Positions 34,846 through 44,885 are shown, numbered from the stretch's first letter. The stretch: 64,000 nucleotides of DNA from Rhizobium laguerreae (GCF_002008165.1 NZ_MRDM01000010.1:616541-680540); one strand, 5' to 3'. Notes: generated from the sequence alone by a model not told the origin. Made by a program: numbers and translations.

Positions 34846-36405
34846 ATGCAGACTGTATCGAGCACGGAGAACCGCGTGGAGCGGCTCCAAATCACCAACG
34901 TCACGAAGTCCTTCTCCGGCGTGCAGGTCCTGAAAAACGTCACCTGTTCGGCCGATGCTGGCGAGGTCGTGGCGCTGCTCGGGGCTAACGGTGCAGGCAA
35001 ATCCACGCTGATGAAGATCCTGTCCGGCGTCTATTCCTGCGACGCCGGACAGATACAGATCGATGGGGCCGCAGTCGACATCACGTCGGCACGTGCGGCC
35101 ATAGCATCGGGCATTCGCCTGATGCCGCAGGAACTGTCCGTGCATCCGGACTTGTCGGTCGCGGAGAACATCGCGTTGGGATCGATGCCCCAGCGCAAGA
35201 TCGCCGGCATAAGTTTCGTCGACCGTGCCGCCATGCAGAGGCAGGCGACGACGCTGCTCGGCCGACTGAAGCTCGGTCATGTCTCTGCGAGCCGGAGAAT
35301 GGGATCGCTATCGCTTCCGGAGCAGCGGATCGTCGAGATCGCCCGGGCATTGGCCGGCCAGGCTCGTATTCTGATCATGGATAAACCGACTGCTGCACTC
35401 GGAGAAGCAGATGCCGAAACCCTGTTCGGGGTGATCGACGCGCTTCGCGCCGACGGCGTCACGATCATCTATATCTCCCACTACCTCGACGAGGTGTTTC
35501 GCCTCTCCGACCGGATCGTCGTGTTGCGGGACGGCGAGGTGAGCGGCCAGTTCCAGACGAGCGCCACCAGTCACGAAGAGGTGCTGCGGGCGATGCTCGG
35601 AAGCGATCTCGGCGATCTTTTTCCGGCAAAGTCGCAATTCCTGCCGGACGAGACGATCCTGACTGTCGAAGGACTGTCGCTGCCAGGCTGGCTCAGCGAC
35701 GTGTCCTTTTCGGTGCGCCGCGGCGAGGTCCTGGGTGCGTTCGGCCTGATCGGCTCCGGGATTGAGAAGGTCGGCAGAGCCATTTATGGGGCGGAGCCCA
35801 GGGCGAAGGTCCGTTCAATCCGGATGGGGACAGCCGAAACGGCGTTGTCGAACCCGCGGGCAAGCATTCGAAGCGGTATCGGTTTCGTTGCAGCCGAGCG
35901 CAAGCGGCAAGGCCTGATTGCCAACCTCACCGTCCGTACCAACACGACCCTTCCTTACCTCACGCGGTTTACGCGCTTCGGGCTCGTTGATGACAATCGG
36001 GAGCGGGTAATGTCGCAACACTGGATCCGCACCCTGCGCGTCAAGACGACGGGTCCGGAGCAGGAGATAAGACTCCTGTCCGGCGGCAACCAGCAGAAAG
36101 TGTGCCTGGTGCGATGGCTGCTCGGCGACCCCAAGCTGCTCATTCTCGAGGAACCGACCCGCGGGGTCGACCTCGGCGCTCGACGAGAGATTTATGAGGA
36201 GATCCGCCGGCTCGCAGCGAACGGATTGGGCATACTCCTCGTCTCATCGGACGCTGAGGAGGTCGCCGGTCTTGCCGACCGAGCGATCGTCTTCGAAGAA
36301 GGCCGGGCCGTGGCCACACTGGGAGCCAATGCATCGGCCGCCGAGCTGATGCAGGCGGCGGAGTCGCACTCCGTGTCTGCTGCGAACGAATTGGAGAAAG
36401 CATGA
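34846..36405 (+). CDS. Sugar ABC transporter ATP-binding protein (RbsA/AraG type)
   Basis: A 519-residue double-ATPase subunit. The first half has a full Walker A (GANGAGKST), a signature region changed to LSLPEQRIVEIARAL, and the Walker B LIMDKPTAALGEAD. In the second half the P-loop is degenerate (GLIGSGIEKVG), while LSGGNQQKVCLVRWL and LILEEPTRGVDLG are intact. This asymmetry is normal for RbsA-like proteins, though the first-half signature and the Asp-Lys change (DKPT rather than DEPT) are known variants. It overlaps the permease gene by four bases. Confidence 0.93.
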   Translation: MQTVSSTENRVERLQITNVTKSFSGVQVLKNVTCSADAGEVVALLGANGAGKSTLMKILSGVYSCDAGQIQIDGAAVDITSARAAIASGIRLMPQELSVHPDLSVAENIALGSMPQRKIAGISFVDRAAMQRQATTLLGRLKLGHVSASRRMGSLSLPEQRIVEIARALAGQARILIMDKPTAALGEADAETLFGVIDALRADGVTIIYISHYLDEVFRLSDRIVVLRDGEVSGQFQTSATSHEEVLRAMLGSDLGDLFPAKSQFLPDETILTVEGLSLPGWLSDVSFSVRRGEVLGAFGLIGSGIEKVGRAIYGAEPRAKVRSIRMGTAETALSNPRASIRSGIGFVAAERKRQGLIANLTVRTNTTLPYLTRFTRFGLVDDNRERVMSQHWIRTLRVKTTGPEQEIRLLSGGNQQKVCLVRWLLGDPKLLILEEPTRGVDLGARREIYEEIRRLAANGLGILLVSSDAEEVAGLADRAIVFEEGRAVATLGANASAAELMQAAESHSVSAANELEKA

Positions 36406-37406
36406 ACAAGTCAAACTCGATCGTTGCGGGCGAACCCAAGCCGACCAGCCAACGCCAGTCGATGACGGAGATCCTTGCCAGACCGGTCGCCGGGATCGTG
36501 GTCCTGCTGGGCTTCTATGTCATCCTTCTCGCGGCTTTCGCTATGCTGTCGCCGTTCTTTCTGTCGGTGAGCAATCTTGCCAATATCGGCACGAACATGG
36601 CCTTTATCGGGCTCATGGCCGCAGCCGGAACGCCGCTGATCATAGGCGGTGGACTCGACCTGTCGGTGGCTGCCGTTGCCGGACTGGCCGGCGTCATCGT
36701 CGCATTGATTCATTCCAACGGGATCAATATCTGGGTTGGATGCCTGACAGCCTTGGTCATCGGCGCCGGGGTCGGAATTTTGAATGGCGTGATCGTCACC
36801 AAGCTGCGCCTCAATCCCCTGATTGTGACACTCGGGACGATGAGCATCTTCTCGGGCCTGTCGATGGTCATGACGGGTGGCTTGAGCAAGCCGCTTTTCG
36901 TGCCGGCCTTCAACTGGCTTGGTTCAGGTCGCATCTTTTTCGTGCCGTTTCCCGTCATCGTCATGCTGATCGTCTTTGCCGTCCTTTGGCTCGTGCTTGC
37001 CAAGACGCCGTTCGGACGGTTTGTGTACGCAACCGGCGGCAATCCCGAGGCCAGCAGCCTTCTCGGCGTGCCGGTCGAGCGCACCCAGATGATCCTCTAC
37101 GTGATCTCGGGCATTTCAGGCGCTGCCGCTGGTATCATTCTTGCAGCAATGCTCGGCGCGGCAGCCCCGAATGCAGCAAGTCAGCATCTGCTGACGATCA
37201 TCGCCGCGATCATTCTTGGAGGCACGAGCCTCTTTGGCGGGCGGGGAAGCGTCTGGGGTACGCTGATTGCGGTGCTGATCCTCGGAACTCTGAACAACGG
37301 CCTGACCCTCATGAATGTGTCCAGTTTTTGGCAGGATGTCACGCGCGGTGTCGTGTTGCTTCTGGCCGTGGGCCTCGACCAGCTTCGTGTCCGCCTGCAG
37401 GGCTGA
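36402..37406 (+). CDS. Sugar ABC transporter permease (RbsC type)
   Basis: A 334-residue inner-membrane protein with about ten hydrophobic segments. GGGLDLSVAAVAGLAGVIVA is the RbsC-type motif after the second helix pair. RFVYATGGNPEASSLLGV and AIILGGTSLFGGRGSVWGTL are the cytoplasmic coupling segment and the C-terminal signature. It overlaps the ATPase gene by ATGA and is followed after 28 bases by the isomerase-like gene. Confidence 0.94.
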   Translation: MNKSNSIVAGEPKPTSQRQSMTEILARPVAGIVVLLGFYVILLAAFAMLSPFFLSVSNLANIGTNMAFIGLMAAAGTPLIIGGGLDLSVAAVAGLAGVIVALIHSNGINIWVGCLTALVIGAGVGILNGVIVTKLRLNPLIVTLGTMSIFSGLSMVMTGGLSKPLFVPAFNWLGSGRIFFVPFPVIVMLIVFAVLWLVLAKTPFGRFVYATGGNPEASSLLGVPVERTQMILYVISGISGAAAGIILAAMLGAAAPNAASQHLLTIIAAIILGGTSLFGGRGSVWGTLIAVLILGTLNNGLTLMNVSSFWQDVTRGVVLLLAVGLDQLRVRLQG

Positions 37407-37434
37407 CCCCGCTATAATTCCAGGAGAAAATGGA

Positions 37435-38862
37435 ATGTCTGATCGCCCTTTGAAGGCCGGCCTGTTCGGGATCGGTCTGGAGGCCTATTGGCCGCAGTTT
37501 GACGGCCTCGAAGCAAGGCTGCGCGGATATGTACATGTCGTCGCGTCCAAGCTGGAACGGCCTGGGGTCGAAGTCGTCAATCTTGGCCTCGTCGATACGC
37601 CGGAGAAGGCCGTCGATGCCGGCCATTTGTTTCGCCAGGCCGATGTCGATATCATTTTCCTTTACATCACCACCTACGCTCTATCGTCGACCGTCTTGCC
37701 GGTTGTTCGGCGTGCAAAGGTGCCGGTCATTATTTTGAATCTGCAGCCGGCTGGTGCGATCGATTACGCGTCCTTCAACGCACTCGGCAATAGGACTGCC
37801 ATGACCGGCGAGTGGCTGGCGCACTGCGCTGCATGCCCGGTGCCCGAGATTGCCAATGTGTTCACTCGAGCGGGCATTCGGTTCCACCAAGTAACAGGCG
37901 TTCTCAACGATGACCCGTTTGTCGACAACGAGATCGAGGAGTGGATCGAGGCCGCACGGGTAGCCCAAGTCATGTCGCATAATCGCCTTGGCGTCATGGG
38001 GCGCTATTACAACGGCATGCTCGATATCTATTCCGATCTCACAGCTCAAAGCACGGCATTCGGGACACACATCGAAGTGGTGGAGATTGACGAACTAGCA
38101 CGCCTCAGACGCGACGTTGGCGAGGCGGAAGTGGCGGCCTGCTTGGACAGAATCCGAACGGAATTCGACGTGCAGCCGGATTGCGATCCGGACGAACTGG
38201 CGCGGGCGGCAAGAACTGCTGTCGCGCTGCGCAAACTCGTCGACGCGAAGCGTCTCGGCTCGCTCGCCTATTATTATGAATCGGTGTCCGGGCATGAATA
38301 CGAGGACGTCATCACGTCGGTAATCGTTGGTTGTTCGATGCTCACCGCCGAAGGCATACCCGTTGCTGGCGAATATGAGATCAAGAACGCGCAGGCCATG
38401 AAGATCATGGACAGCTTTGGCGCCGGAGGTTCCTTCACCGAATATTATGCAATGGATTTCGAAGCAGATGTGGTCCTGATGGGCCATGATGGCCCAGGCC
38501 ATACCAAAATTGCAGAGGGTCGAACCAAGATCCGTCCTCTGGAGGTCTATCACGGTAAGGTCGGCTCCGGCGTTAGCGTCGAAATGTCGGTTAAGAATGG
38601 CCCGGTCACACTGCTCTCCGTGGTGGAGTGCGCCGGAAAAGTGAAGCTGTTGTGCGCCGAAGGACAATCGGTGCCCGGGCCCATCCTGGAAATTGGAAAC
38701 ACCAACAGCCGCTATCAATTTCCAATCGGGGCGCGCGCGTTCGTCGAGAATTGGAACGCCGAAGGACCGGCGCATCATTGCGCAGTCGGCGTCGGACACA
38801 TTGGGAGCAGCATCGAAAAATTAGGAAAGCTGTTGGAGGTCGAATTCGTGAGAATTTGCTAA
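37435..38862 (+). CDS. L-arabinose/L-fucose isomerase family protein
   Basis: A 475-residue protein of the AraA/FucI-like fold. It has the long N-terminal Rossmann-like domains (KAGLFGIGLEAYWPQFDG near the start) and a C-terminal part with MGHDGPGHTKIAEG and PLEVYHGKVGSGVSVEMS that resembles arabinose isomerases. Glutamate and histidine residues around residues 300-350 (AEGIPVAGEYEIKN, GGSFTEYYAMDFEAD) would bind the metal. The start at 37435 follows AGGAGAAAATGGA; upstream frame extension runs into the permease. It is the last gene of the operon, and no kinase or aldolase accompanies it, so the product must be handled elsewhere. The exact sugar is unknown. Confidence 0.8.
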   Translation: MSDRPLKAGLFGIGLEAYWPQFDGLEARLRGYVHVVASKLERPGVEVVNLGLVDTPEKAVDAGHLFRQADVDIIFLYITTYALSSTVLPVVRRAKVPVIILNLQPAGAIDYASFNALGNRTAMTGEWLAHCAACPVPEIANVFTRAGIRFHQVTGVLNDDPFVDNEIEEWIEAARVAQVMSHNRLGVMGRYYNGMLDIYSDLTAQSTAFGTHIEVVEIDELARLRRDVGEAEVAACLDRIRTEFDVQPDCDPDELARAARTAVALRKLVDAKRLGSLAYYYESVSGHEYEDVITSVIVGCSMLTAEGIPVAGEYEIKNAQAMKIMDSFGAGGSFTEYYAMDFEADVVLMGHDGPGHTKIAEGRTKIRPLEVYHGKVGSGVSVEMSVKNGPVTLLSVVECAGKVKLLCAEGQSVPGPILEIGNTNSRYQFPIGARAFVENWNAEGPAHHCAVGVGHIGSSIEKLGKLLEVEFVRIC

Positions 38863-39235
38863 TTGTCAAAATATTTCTCGATGCGGGAACTGCTTGACGA
38901 ATAAAAAGCCAGTCGAAACGATCGCAGCTCCTCTACCCATCTTGCCGGCGTTGCTCTGGAGCCTCAAGGGGTGCGCCTGAGCCAGCGCGTTGAAGGCTCC
39001 CCGGACATGAACACTTATCGCGCCGGTCGCGATAAATGTGGCCGCTTTCGTGTTTGGCGGCCGTAGTGGCATGCTGGTGGCAGCGCCTAACCCCGCAGCG
39101 AGGGCAAAAATCAGCTTGGCCGGCGCGATGCATGGCCGTGTATCGACGGGGCGGTCGTGTCAACGGGTCTCATATCGTGATCGCCTGATGGGAACCGCGA
39201 CTCCGCCCGTCCGTTACCATTGAGCAACGGAGGAA
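38863..39235. other. Non-coding gap holding the right repeat
   Basis: A 373-base stretch between the isomerase-like gene and a small ORF. Apart from the 134-bp repeat copy at 39054-39187 it shows no gene, terminator with T-run, or RNA gene. A minus-strand frame at 38933-39163 matches the one in the left repeat and probably reflects the decayed origin of the element. Confidence 0.6.
39054..39187. repeat. 134-bp direct repeat, right copy
   Basis: It aligns without gaps to 31927-32060 in the same orientation (109 of 134 positions identical by hand count). The two copies are 7127 bases apart and enclose the small protein, AraC, ABC transporter and isomerase genes. Divergence of about 19 percent shows the duplication is old. 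Confidence 0.8.
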
Positions 39236-39487
39236 ATGGACATGCGCAAGAAAAAAGCCATCGTCGAGGCGGCGCTCGAGTCCGAGTACGAGCGCCAGGC
39301 ACTGGGGATCATGAATACCGAGCAAGCTCTGAAGCTTGAGGATTCCGACGGTCTTGTCTTCAGTCATCCGGATAAGGAGGCCGGAGTGACGGATCACTTT
39401 GTCGATCAAGATGAGCTGCGTCGGTTGGTGCGGCGGTCAACCTCGCCGCTTCCCGTGCTGCAATCGCAGGATCGTACGACACGTTAG
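39236..39487 (+). CDS. Small hydrophilic hypothetical protein
   Basis: Up to 83 residues, rich in charge: KKKAIVEAALESEYERQALG, later DSDGLVFSHPDKEAGVTDHF. No family is recognised. A strong ACGGAGGAA site ends one base before the ATG at 39236, so the second ATG at 39242 has better spacing and is the probable start. It lies between the right repeat and the convergent polyol operon. Confidence 0.6.
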   Translation: MDMRKKKAIVEAALESEYERQALGIMNTEQALKLEDSDGLVFSHPDKEAGVTDHFVDQDELRRLVRRSTSPLPVLQSQDRTTR

Positions 39488-39496
39488 CCCTGACCT

Positions 39497-40222
39497 TCAG
39501 GCAATCATATAGCCGCCGTCCACCGGCATCGATATGCCGTTCACCATGGCAGCCTGATCGGAGAGCAGGAAAAGAACAACCTCGGCAATGTCTGCCGGCT
39601 CAGCGAAGCGACCGACGGGAATTCGCTTCATCATCCCTGCGGCCTTCTCGGGATCGCTCCATGCCTTCACCGCCATTGGCGTCAACGTCACCGTTGGGTG
39701 GACGCCGTTTGCGCGTATGCCGTGAGGCGCGAGTTCCTTTGCCATAACCCGCGTCAAGCCGTCCAATCCACCTTTCGACGCACAATAGGCAGCGTGGTCG
39801 GGGATGCCGACGAAGGATGCGACCGACGAGACATTGACGATAGCGCCTGGACGGCCCTCCTTGATCAGCGAGCGGGCATATTCCTGGGCGACAATCATCG
39901 GAGCACGCGTGTTGACCGCGACGAGACGATCGAATGCTTCGACGGTTGTCTCCAGGAACGGCTGAAGCTCGGTCGTGCCGGCGCAGTTGATAAGCAAATC
40001 TGCGGGAAGGGCAGCGATTGCCGCCTCTCTGGTCGCATCGGCATCCGCGAGATCGACCTGGATTGCCCGGCAGCCGAATTCCCCTCGCAGCGTTTCGACG
40101 TCGGCAGCACTGCGGGTCAGCGCGACGACCTGCGCATCCCGTTCGACGAGCATCCTTACAATTTCGCGTCCGATGCCTTTTCCGGCGCCGGTCACGATCA
40201 CCGTCTTTCCTTTGAACTCCAT
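39497..40222 (-). CDS. SDR oxidoreductase resembling L-xylulose/carbonyl reductase
   Basis: A 241-residue short-chain dehydrogenase. TGAGKGIGRE binds NAD(P), NCAG and NVSSVAS are the structural and catalytic serine segments, and YCASKGG holds the Tyr and Lys. The stretch HPTVTLTPMAVKAWSDPEKA and FLLSDQAAMVNG resemble the mammalian dicarbonyl/L-xylulose reductase family, which reduces ketoses to polyols with NADPH. It is the last gene of the leftward ABC transporter operon (12 bases after the ATPase gene), so it probably acts on the imported polyol or its ketose. Direction of the reaction is unknown. Confidence 0.87.
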   Translation of the reverse strand: MEFKGKTVIVTGAGKGIGREIVRMLVERDAQVVALTRSAADVETLRGEFGCRAIQVDLADADATREAAIAALPADLLINCAGTTELQPFLETTVEAFDRLVAVNTRAPMIVAQEYARSLIKEGRPGAIVNVSSVASFVGIPDHAAYCASKGGLDGLTRVMAKELAPHGIRANGVHPTVTLTPMAVKAWSDPEKAAGMMKRIPVGRFAEPADIAEVVLFLLSDQAAMVNGISMPVDGGYMIA

Positions 40223-40233
40223 GGATCGTTCTC

Positions 40234-41295
40234 CTAAAGTCTCTGGCCTGTTTCCCGATCGAAGATATGCGCACGTCGGGGATCGATGTGGAAGTACATC
40301 GTCCGTCCGGGGTCGACCTCGATACGCTCGCGGATAAGGGCGTCGATCGGCACGCCTCCCGTGCGGCCGAAGATCAACGTCTCCGAACCCGTCGGCTCGA
40401 ACACCGATACCTCGACCGGAACGCCTTCTTCGCCGATCGTGATGTGCTCCGGTCGGATGCCGTAGGTAACGGCTCGTCCTTCATCCGCATTTGTGTCCGC
40501 CATCGGAAGGGCGATGCCCTGGTCGGTGACGACGATCTTCCTGCCGTCGCGGGTGGCTATGCGGCCTTGAAGGAAGTTCATCGATGGGCTGCCGATGAAG
40601 CCGGCGACGAAGAGGTTGACGGGGAAGTCGTAGAGATCGAGAGGCTTGCCGATCTGCTCGACCCTGCCGTCGCGCATCACCACGATCTTGTTGGCCATCG
40701 TCATCGCCTCGATCTGGTCGTGCGTGACGTAGACGGTGGTGGTCTTCAGCCGCTGGTGAAGCTCCTTGATCTCGACGCGCATGGTGACGCGGAGTTTGGC
40801 GTCGAGGTTCGACAACGGCTCGTCGAACAGGAAGACCTGCGGATCGCGGACGATGGCACGGCCCATTGCCACGCGTTGACGCTGCCCGCCCGACAGTTGC
40901 TTCGGATAACGGTCGAGATAACGCGTCAGGTCGAGGATCTCGGCTGCCCTGCCGACCTTCTCGGCGATCTCGGCCTTCGGACGCTTGGCCATCTTCAGCG
41001 GAAAGCCCATATTCTCGGCGACCGTCTTGTGGGGATAGAGCGCGTAGCTCTGAAACACCATCGCGATGTCACGCTCCTTCGGGGGAGCATTGGTGACGAC
41101 ACGGCTGCCGATCCGGATATCTCCGCTGCTGACCGTCTCCAGCCCGGCGATCATCCGGAGCAGGGTGGATTTGCCGCAGCCGGATGGACCGACCAGCACG
41201 ACGAATTCGCCGTCCTCGATGTCGACGCTGACGCCATGCATGACCTGAAGAGAGCCATATTTCTTGGTGACGTCGCTAACCTGTACGTTTGCCAA
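40234..41295 (-). CDS. Polyol/sugar ABC transporter ATPase (UgpC/MalK type)
   Basis: A 353-residue ATPase of the MalK/UgpC family, with Walker [10 protein letters not shown], signature LSGGQRQR, Walker [16 protein letters not shown] and the C-terminal TOBE/OB regulatory domain ([15 protein letters not shown]). It energises the two MalF/MalG-type permeases upstream in the operon. The ATG is at 41295. Confidence 0.95.
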   Translation of the reverse strand: MANVQVSDVTKKYGSLQVMHGVSVDIEDGEFVVLVGPSGCGKSTLLRMIAGLETVSSGDIRIGSRVVTNAPPKERDIAMVFQSYALYPHKTVAENMGFPLKMAKRPKAEIAEKVGRAAEILDLTRYLDRYPKQLSGGQRQRVAMGRAIVRDPQVFLFDEPLSNLDAKLRVTMRVEIKELHQRLKTTTVYVTHDQIEAMTMANKIVVMRDGRVEQIGKPLDLYDFPVNLFVAGFIGSPSMNFLQGRIATRDGRKIVVTDQGIALPMADTNADEGRAVTYGIRPEHITIGEEGVPVEVSVFEPTGSETLIFGRTGGVPIDALIRERIEVDPGRTMYFHIDPRRAHIFDRETGQRL

Positions 41296-41354
41296 TGTCG
41301 TTCCCCCTAAGCAGCACGATTTGTGACTTGATGTCGTTGACGGAATTCATCGCC

Positions 41355-41561
41355 TCATCCCTTCCAGACGATATAGGCGCCAAGGACTGCCGAGATTGCC
41401 GCCGCGAACCATACGGAAAGCCCGAACGGCTCGATGAACCGCATCCAAAACAGGGAGAGCGCGACCCAGATCACGATCGAGATGAAGAGCCGGTCGAACC
41501 AGTTCGTTTCGATTGGCAGGAAGCCTGGCTTGGGTTCGTTATTTTCTGATTGAGACGTCAT
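41355..41561 (-). CDS. Small membrane protein in polyol transporter operon
   Basis: A 68-residue protein with two hydrophobic segments, RLFISIVIWVALSLFWMRFI and SVWFAAAISAVLGAYIVW, and a short charged N-terminus. It lies between the MalG-type permease and the ATPase gene, which makes it part of the operon. Small two-span proteins recur in polyol ABC operons of Rhizobiales; the function is unknown, perhaps stabilising the permease complex. Confidence 0.75.
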   Translation of the reverse strand: MTSQSENNEPKPGFLPIETNWFDRLFISIVIWVALSLFWMRFIEPFGLSVWFAAAISAVLGAYIVWKG

Positions 41562-41565
41562 CGTT

Positions 41566-42402
41566 TCATCCTTTCACGGCACCGAAGGTCAGGCCGGCGA
41601 CGATGTGACGCTGGACCACCGAAAAGACGATGAGCGCCGGAACCAATGTCAGCATCGAGATCGCGGCCATGATGCCCCAGGCCGTCCCCGTCGTCGTCAC
41701 ATATTCCGACAGGCCGGTGGTGAGTGTCCGCGCATGGAAGTTGGTGAGCGTCGCCGCCAGCAGATATTCGTTCCACGCAAACACCCAGGTCAGGATCAGC
41801 GTCACCGCAAGTCCGGGCCGTGCCAAAGGAAAGATGATATCATAGAGCACGGTCCATGGGCTCGCGCCGTCCATATAGGCCGCCTCGTCCAATTCCTTCG
41901 GAATGCCTTCCACGGTCGGGCGCAGCGTCCAGATGGCGAAGGGAAGGTTGAAGGAGCAATAGACCAGGATCATGCCCAACTTGGAATCGGCGAGCGAGAA
42001 GTCGCCGATCCTGTAGACCTGCGTCAGCAGCAGGAAAAGCGGCAGCAGGAAGACCGCCGGCGGCGCCATGCGGTTGGTGATCGTCCAGAAGAAGATGCTT
42101 TCCTTGCCGGCGAGGTCGAAGCGCGTCAGGGCGTAGCAGGCAAGGAAGCCGAGCGTGGTGACGAGCAGCGCGTTGCCCGACGAAATGATCAGCGAGTTGA
42201 GCATGTATCCGCGCAAGGTCGGATTGGTCAGCACGTCCTGGTAATTCTTCCAGAAGAAGCTCCGGAGAATGACATCGGGCGTCGAAAACAGGTCGAACGG
42301 CTGTTTCACCGATATGACGAAGAGCCAGTAGATCGGGAAAAGGGTGACGAAGCTTATCAAGGTCCAGAGGACGACCGGAAGCCAGGGAAAACGGGTCTTC
42401 AT
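41566..42402 (-). CDS. Polyol/sugar ABC permease (MalG type)
   Basis: A 278-residue inner-membrane protein with about six spans. The EAA loop, EELDEAAYMDGASPW-like (KELDEAAYMDGASPWTV), couples to the ATPase. The arrangement NSLIISSGNALLVTTLGFLA in the second third is typical of MalG/SmoG proteins. It ends four bases before the small membrane protein and begins four bases after the MalF-type permease stop. Confidence 0.94.
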   Translation of the reverse strand: MKTRFPWLPVVLWTLISFVTLFPIYWLFVISVKQPFDLFSTPDVILRSFFWKNYQDVLTNPTLRGYMLNSLIISSGNALLVTTLGFLACYALTRFDLAGKESIFFWTITNRMAPPAVFLLPLFLLLTQVYRIGDFSLADSKLGMILVYCSFNLPFAIWTLRPTVEGIPKELDEAAYMDGASPWTVLYDIIFPLARPGLAVTLILTWVFAWNEYLLAATLTNFHARTLTTGLSEYVTTTGTAWGIMAAISMLTLVPALIVFSVVQRHIVAGLTFGAVKG

Positions 42403-42406
42403 CGCT

Positions 42407-43282
42407 TCAACCTCTCTTCACGCGGGGTGCAATCAGGCCGACATAGAGCAGCCAGCAGACGACGATGGTGAGATAGAGGACGATGACGGAGATCGCCGAA
42501 CCGTAGCCGTAATTCGTCTTGGGAAAGACTTCCCTGAAGATATGGACGCCGATGTAGCGCGTCGATGAGCCCGGGCCGCCGCCGGTCAGCATCAGGACTT
42601 CGTCGACGGTGCGCAGTGCGTCCATCAGCCTGATGAACACCGTGGCGAGCAGGGCCGGGCGGATCAGGGGCAGCGTTATGTGCCAGAAGATCTGGCTCTT
42701 GCCGGCGCCGTCGATCTGCGCCTGCTCGAACGGGTCTGATGGAAGCGAGACAAGTGCGGCGATCAGCGAGAGGGTGACGAGCGGCGTCCAGTGCCAGATA
42801 TCCATGATGACAGTGACGGTGAAGGCCGCAACGGCGCTCTGGCCGATATTCAGATCGTAGCCGAACCAGCTCCTGAGAAGATAGGGAATGATGCCGATCG
42901 ACGGCGTGGTCATCAGCTTCCAGACGGAGCCGACGATGATCGGCGCCATGATCAGCGGCAGAGTATGGATCGTGCGAAACACTGCTTTTCCGGGAAAGTC
43001 CTTAAGCAGCGCCTGGGCGAGGATGTAGCCGAGGACCAACTCCGACACGACCGCGAAGAAGACGAATGCCAGGGTTATGCCGAGCGATGCCAGGAACTGC
43101 GGGTCGAAGACGAGCCGCCGATAGTTCTCAGCCCAGTTGAAGATCATGCCCGGATTGGCAGCGAACGGGTTCCATGAATGGAAAGAGACCCAGAGGACGT
43201 AAATGAACGGAAATATCCCGAACAGTCCGAGGATCACTATGGTCGGTGACAGCAACAGCCACCCGAGCTTCTGCGAATGCAT
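42407..43282 (-). CDS. Polyol/sugar ABC permease (MalF type)
   Basis: A 291-residue inner-membrane protein with six predicted spans. The EAA-like loop is DPFEQAQIDGAGKSQIFWHI followed by TLPLIRP. KLGWLLLSPTIVILGLFGIF near the N-terminus is the first span. It pairs with the MalG-type permease downstream to form the channel and is preceded by the binding protein gene. Confidence 0.94.
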   Translation of the reverse strand: MHSQKLGWLLLSPTIVILGLFGIFPFIYVLWVSFHSWNPFAANPGMIFNWAENYRRLVFDPQFLASLGITLAFVFFAVVSELVLGYILAQALLKDFPGKAVFRTIHTLPLIMAPIIVGSVWKLMTTPSIGIIPYLLRSWFGYDLNIGQSAVAAFTVTVIMDIWHWTPLVTLSLIAALVSLPSDPFEQAQIDGAGKSQIFWHITLPLIRPALLATVFIRLMDALRTVDEVLMLTGGGPGSSTRYIGVHIFREVFPKTNYGYGSAISVIVLYLTIVVCWLLYVGLIAPRVKRG

Positions 43283-43377
43283 CGCCTATCCCCCATTGAA
43301 CACTATGTGGACGTCCGCTCGATCAGGAGCGAAAGATGACGGGTCGTCGGAACGACCCGTCAGTTGGGGAGGATGCT

Positions 43378-44811
43378 TTATTTGCGATAACCGAGCGAGG
43401 TGAGCTCTTCTTCGGCTTTGGCCGCCATCTGGTCGAGGCCTTCATCAGGCCCGATGTTGCCGGTCAGGATGTCGTAGAAGATGGGAGCGGTCGCTTCACG
43501 CACCTGCGCATGGAAGGGGTAGGGGGGAGCGCCGGCGAAGAGCTTGCCGTCGTCCTTCAGCATCGTGTAGAAGCCGCCGAGCTTGACGTCCATCTCCTTC
43601 ACCTTCGGATCGTCGAACGTCGCCGTATTGGTGATGCGTGGTGCGGCGATCGCCCAATCGGGCTGCACTTCGTTCTGGCCGATGAATTCGAGGAACAGCA
43701 GTGACGCTTCCTTGTTCTTGGACGTGACCGGCACGCCGAAGGCACCGCCATCGTAGTAGCCGATATAGCCCTTTCCGGCTTTCGCGTCGTCCAGCACGCC
43801 CGGCTCGAGCGGCGGCAGAGCGAAACCGACCTGGCCGACCACTTTCGACTGCGCCGGATCGCTTGCGATCCAGGCGGCGTTCTCACCATAGATCAGCCCC
43901 TGGGCGACACGGCCCGCGGCGAAGGTCGTTGCAGTTTCCGTCCAGGTTGACTGCGTCGATTCCGGAGGAGCGATGTCGCGCAGGTGCAGCCAGTACTTCA
44001 AGGCGGCCTTCGCCTTGTCGCTGTTCATCGCGCCGCCATGTTCGACCGTCGCCGCATAGTTGTTCTTGGCGTCGATGCCCCAATTGTAGACACCGAAGGT
44101 CGGCACGATGGACTCGAAGAATTCGTACCAGGACGCCGGATGGCCTGTATGTGCCTGAGCGGTCGTGCCCCAGAGCTCCATGCCGTTGTCCTTGCCGTAC
44201 TTCGTGAAGAATTCGGCGATCTCAGTATATTCCGCGTGTGTGGTCGCCGGCTTCAGGTCCTTGCCTGTTTCCTTCTTGAAGGCTTCCTTGATCTTCGGAT
44301 CGTCGAAGAGGTCCTTGCGATAGAGATACGCCTTCAGGAAGGCTTCCATCGGAACGCCGAAGAGATCGCCGCTCGAGTCCTTGAAGTAGTCGGCAAAGCT
44401 GGTGAAATTGGCGTCGTCGTAGGTCGGCGCCTTCAGATCCGGCTGGTCTTTCAGCGTCTTCGTGATGTCGACGAGGAAATTCCTGGCCAGATAGGAGTAG
44501 ATGATGTCCTGCTCGATATAGACCATGTCATAGATGCCGGTCTTGGCTTCCATGTCCTTGATGGCCTTGTCGTACATCTGATCCCAGGACGTCGTCTCGA
44601 TGTCGACCTTGATGCCGGTCTTCTTTTCGAATTCCGGAGCGAGCACGTTCCTGATGTAGTTCGATGGCGGGGTGCTTTCGGTGACGCCGTGCAGTGTCAC
44701 GCCCTTGAATTTGGCGCCGGCGTCGGACCAGAAGTCAGCCCAGGCCGGCGAAGCAGTCGTGGCGAGGCCGAGCGTCAGCGCAAGCGCGCTAGCCTTCAAA
44801 GCATAATTCAT
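43378..44811 (-). CDS. Polyol/sugar ABC periplasmic binding protein
   Basis: A 477-residue family 1 extracellular solute-binding protein, first gene of the leftward operon. The signal peptide is [20 protein letters not shown] and is cleaved at AWA-DFW. The segment [20 protein letters not shown] and [20 protein letters not shown] are typical of the large polyol-binding subgroup (as in sorbitol/mannitol SmoE). The frame is open to 44826, but ATG 44811 follows GGGAGGATTG. The substrate is probably a hexitol, based on the dehydrogenases across the divergent promoter. Confidence 0.9.
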   Translation of the reverse strand: MNYALKASALALTLGLATTASPAWADFWSDAGAKFKGVTLHGVTESTPPSNYIRNVLAPEFEKKTGIKVDIETTSWDQMYDKAIKDMEAKTGIYDMVYIEQDIIYSYLARNFLVDITKTLKDQPDLKAPTYDDANFTSFADYFKDSSGDLFGVPMEAFLKAYLYRKDLFDDPKIKEAFKKETGKDLKPATTHAEYTEIAEFFTKYGKDNGMELWGTTAQAHTGHPASWYEFFESIVPTFGVYNWGIDAKNNYAATVEHGGAMNSDKAKAALKYWLHLRDIAPPESTQSTWTETATTFAAGRVAQGLIYGENAAWIASDPAQSKVVGQVGFALPPLEPGVLDDAKAGKGYIGYYDGGAFGVPVTSKNKEASLLFLEFIGQNEVQPDWAIAAPRITNTATFDDPKVKEMDVKLGGFYTMLKDDGKLFAGAPPYPFHAQVREATAPIFYDILTGNIGPDEGLDQMAAKAEEELTSLGYRK

Positions 44812-44885
44812 TTTCAATCCTCCCAAAGTGCAGCGAGATCATTTCGCCGGTCCTTTGTGTAGGCCAAAAAAACTGGCGACGCAAC

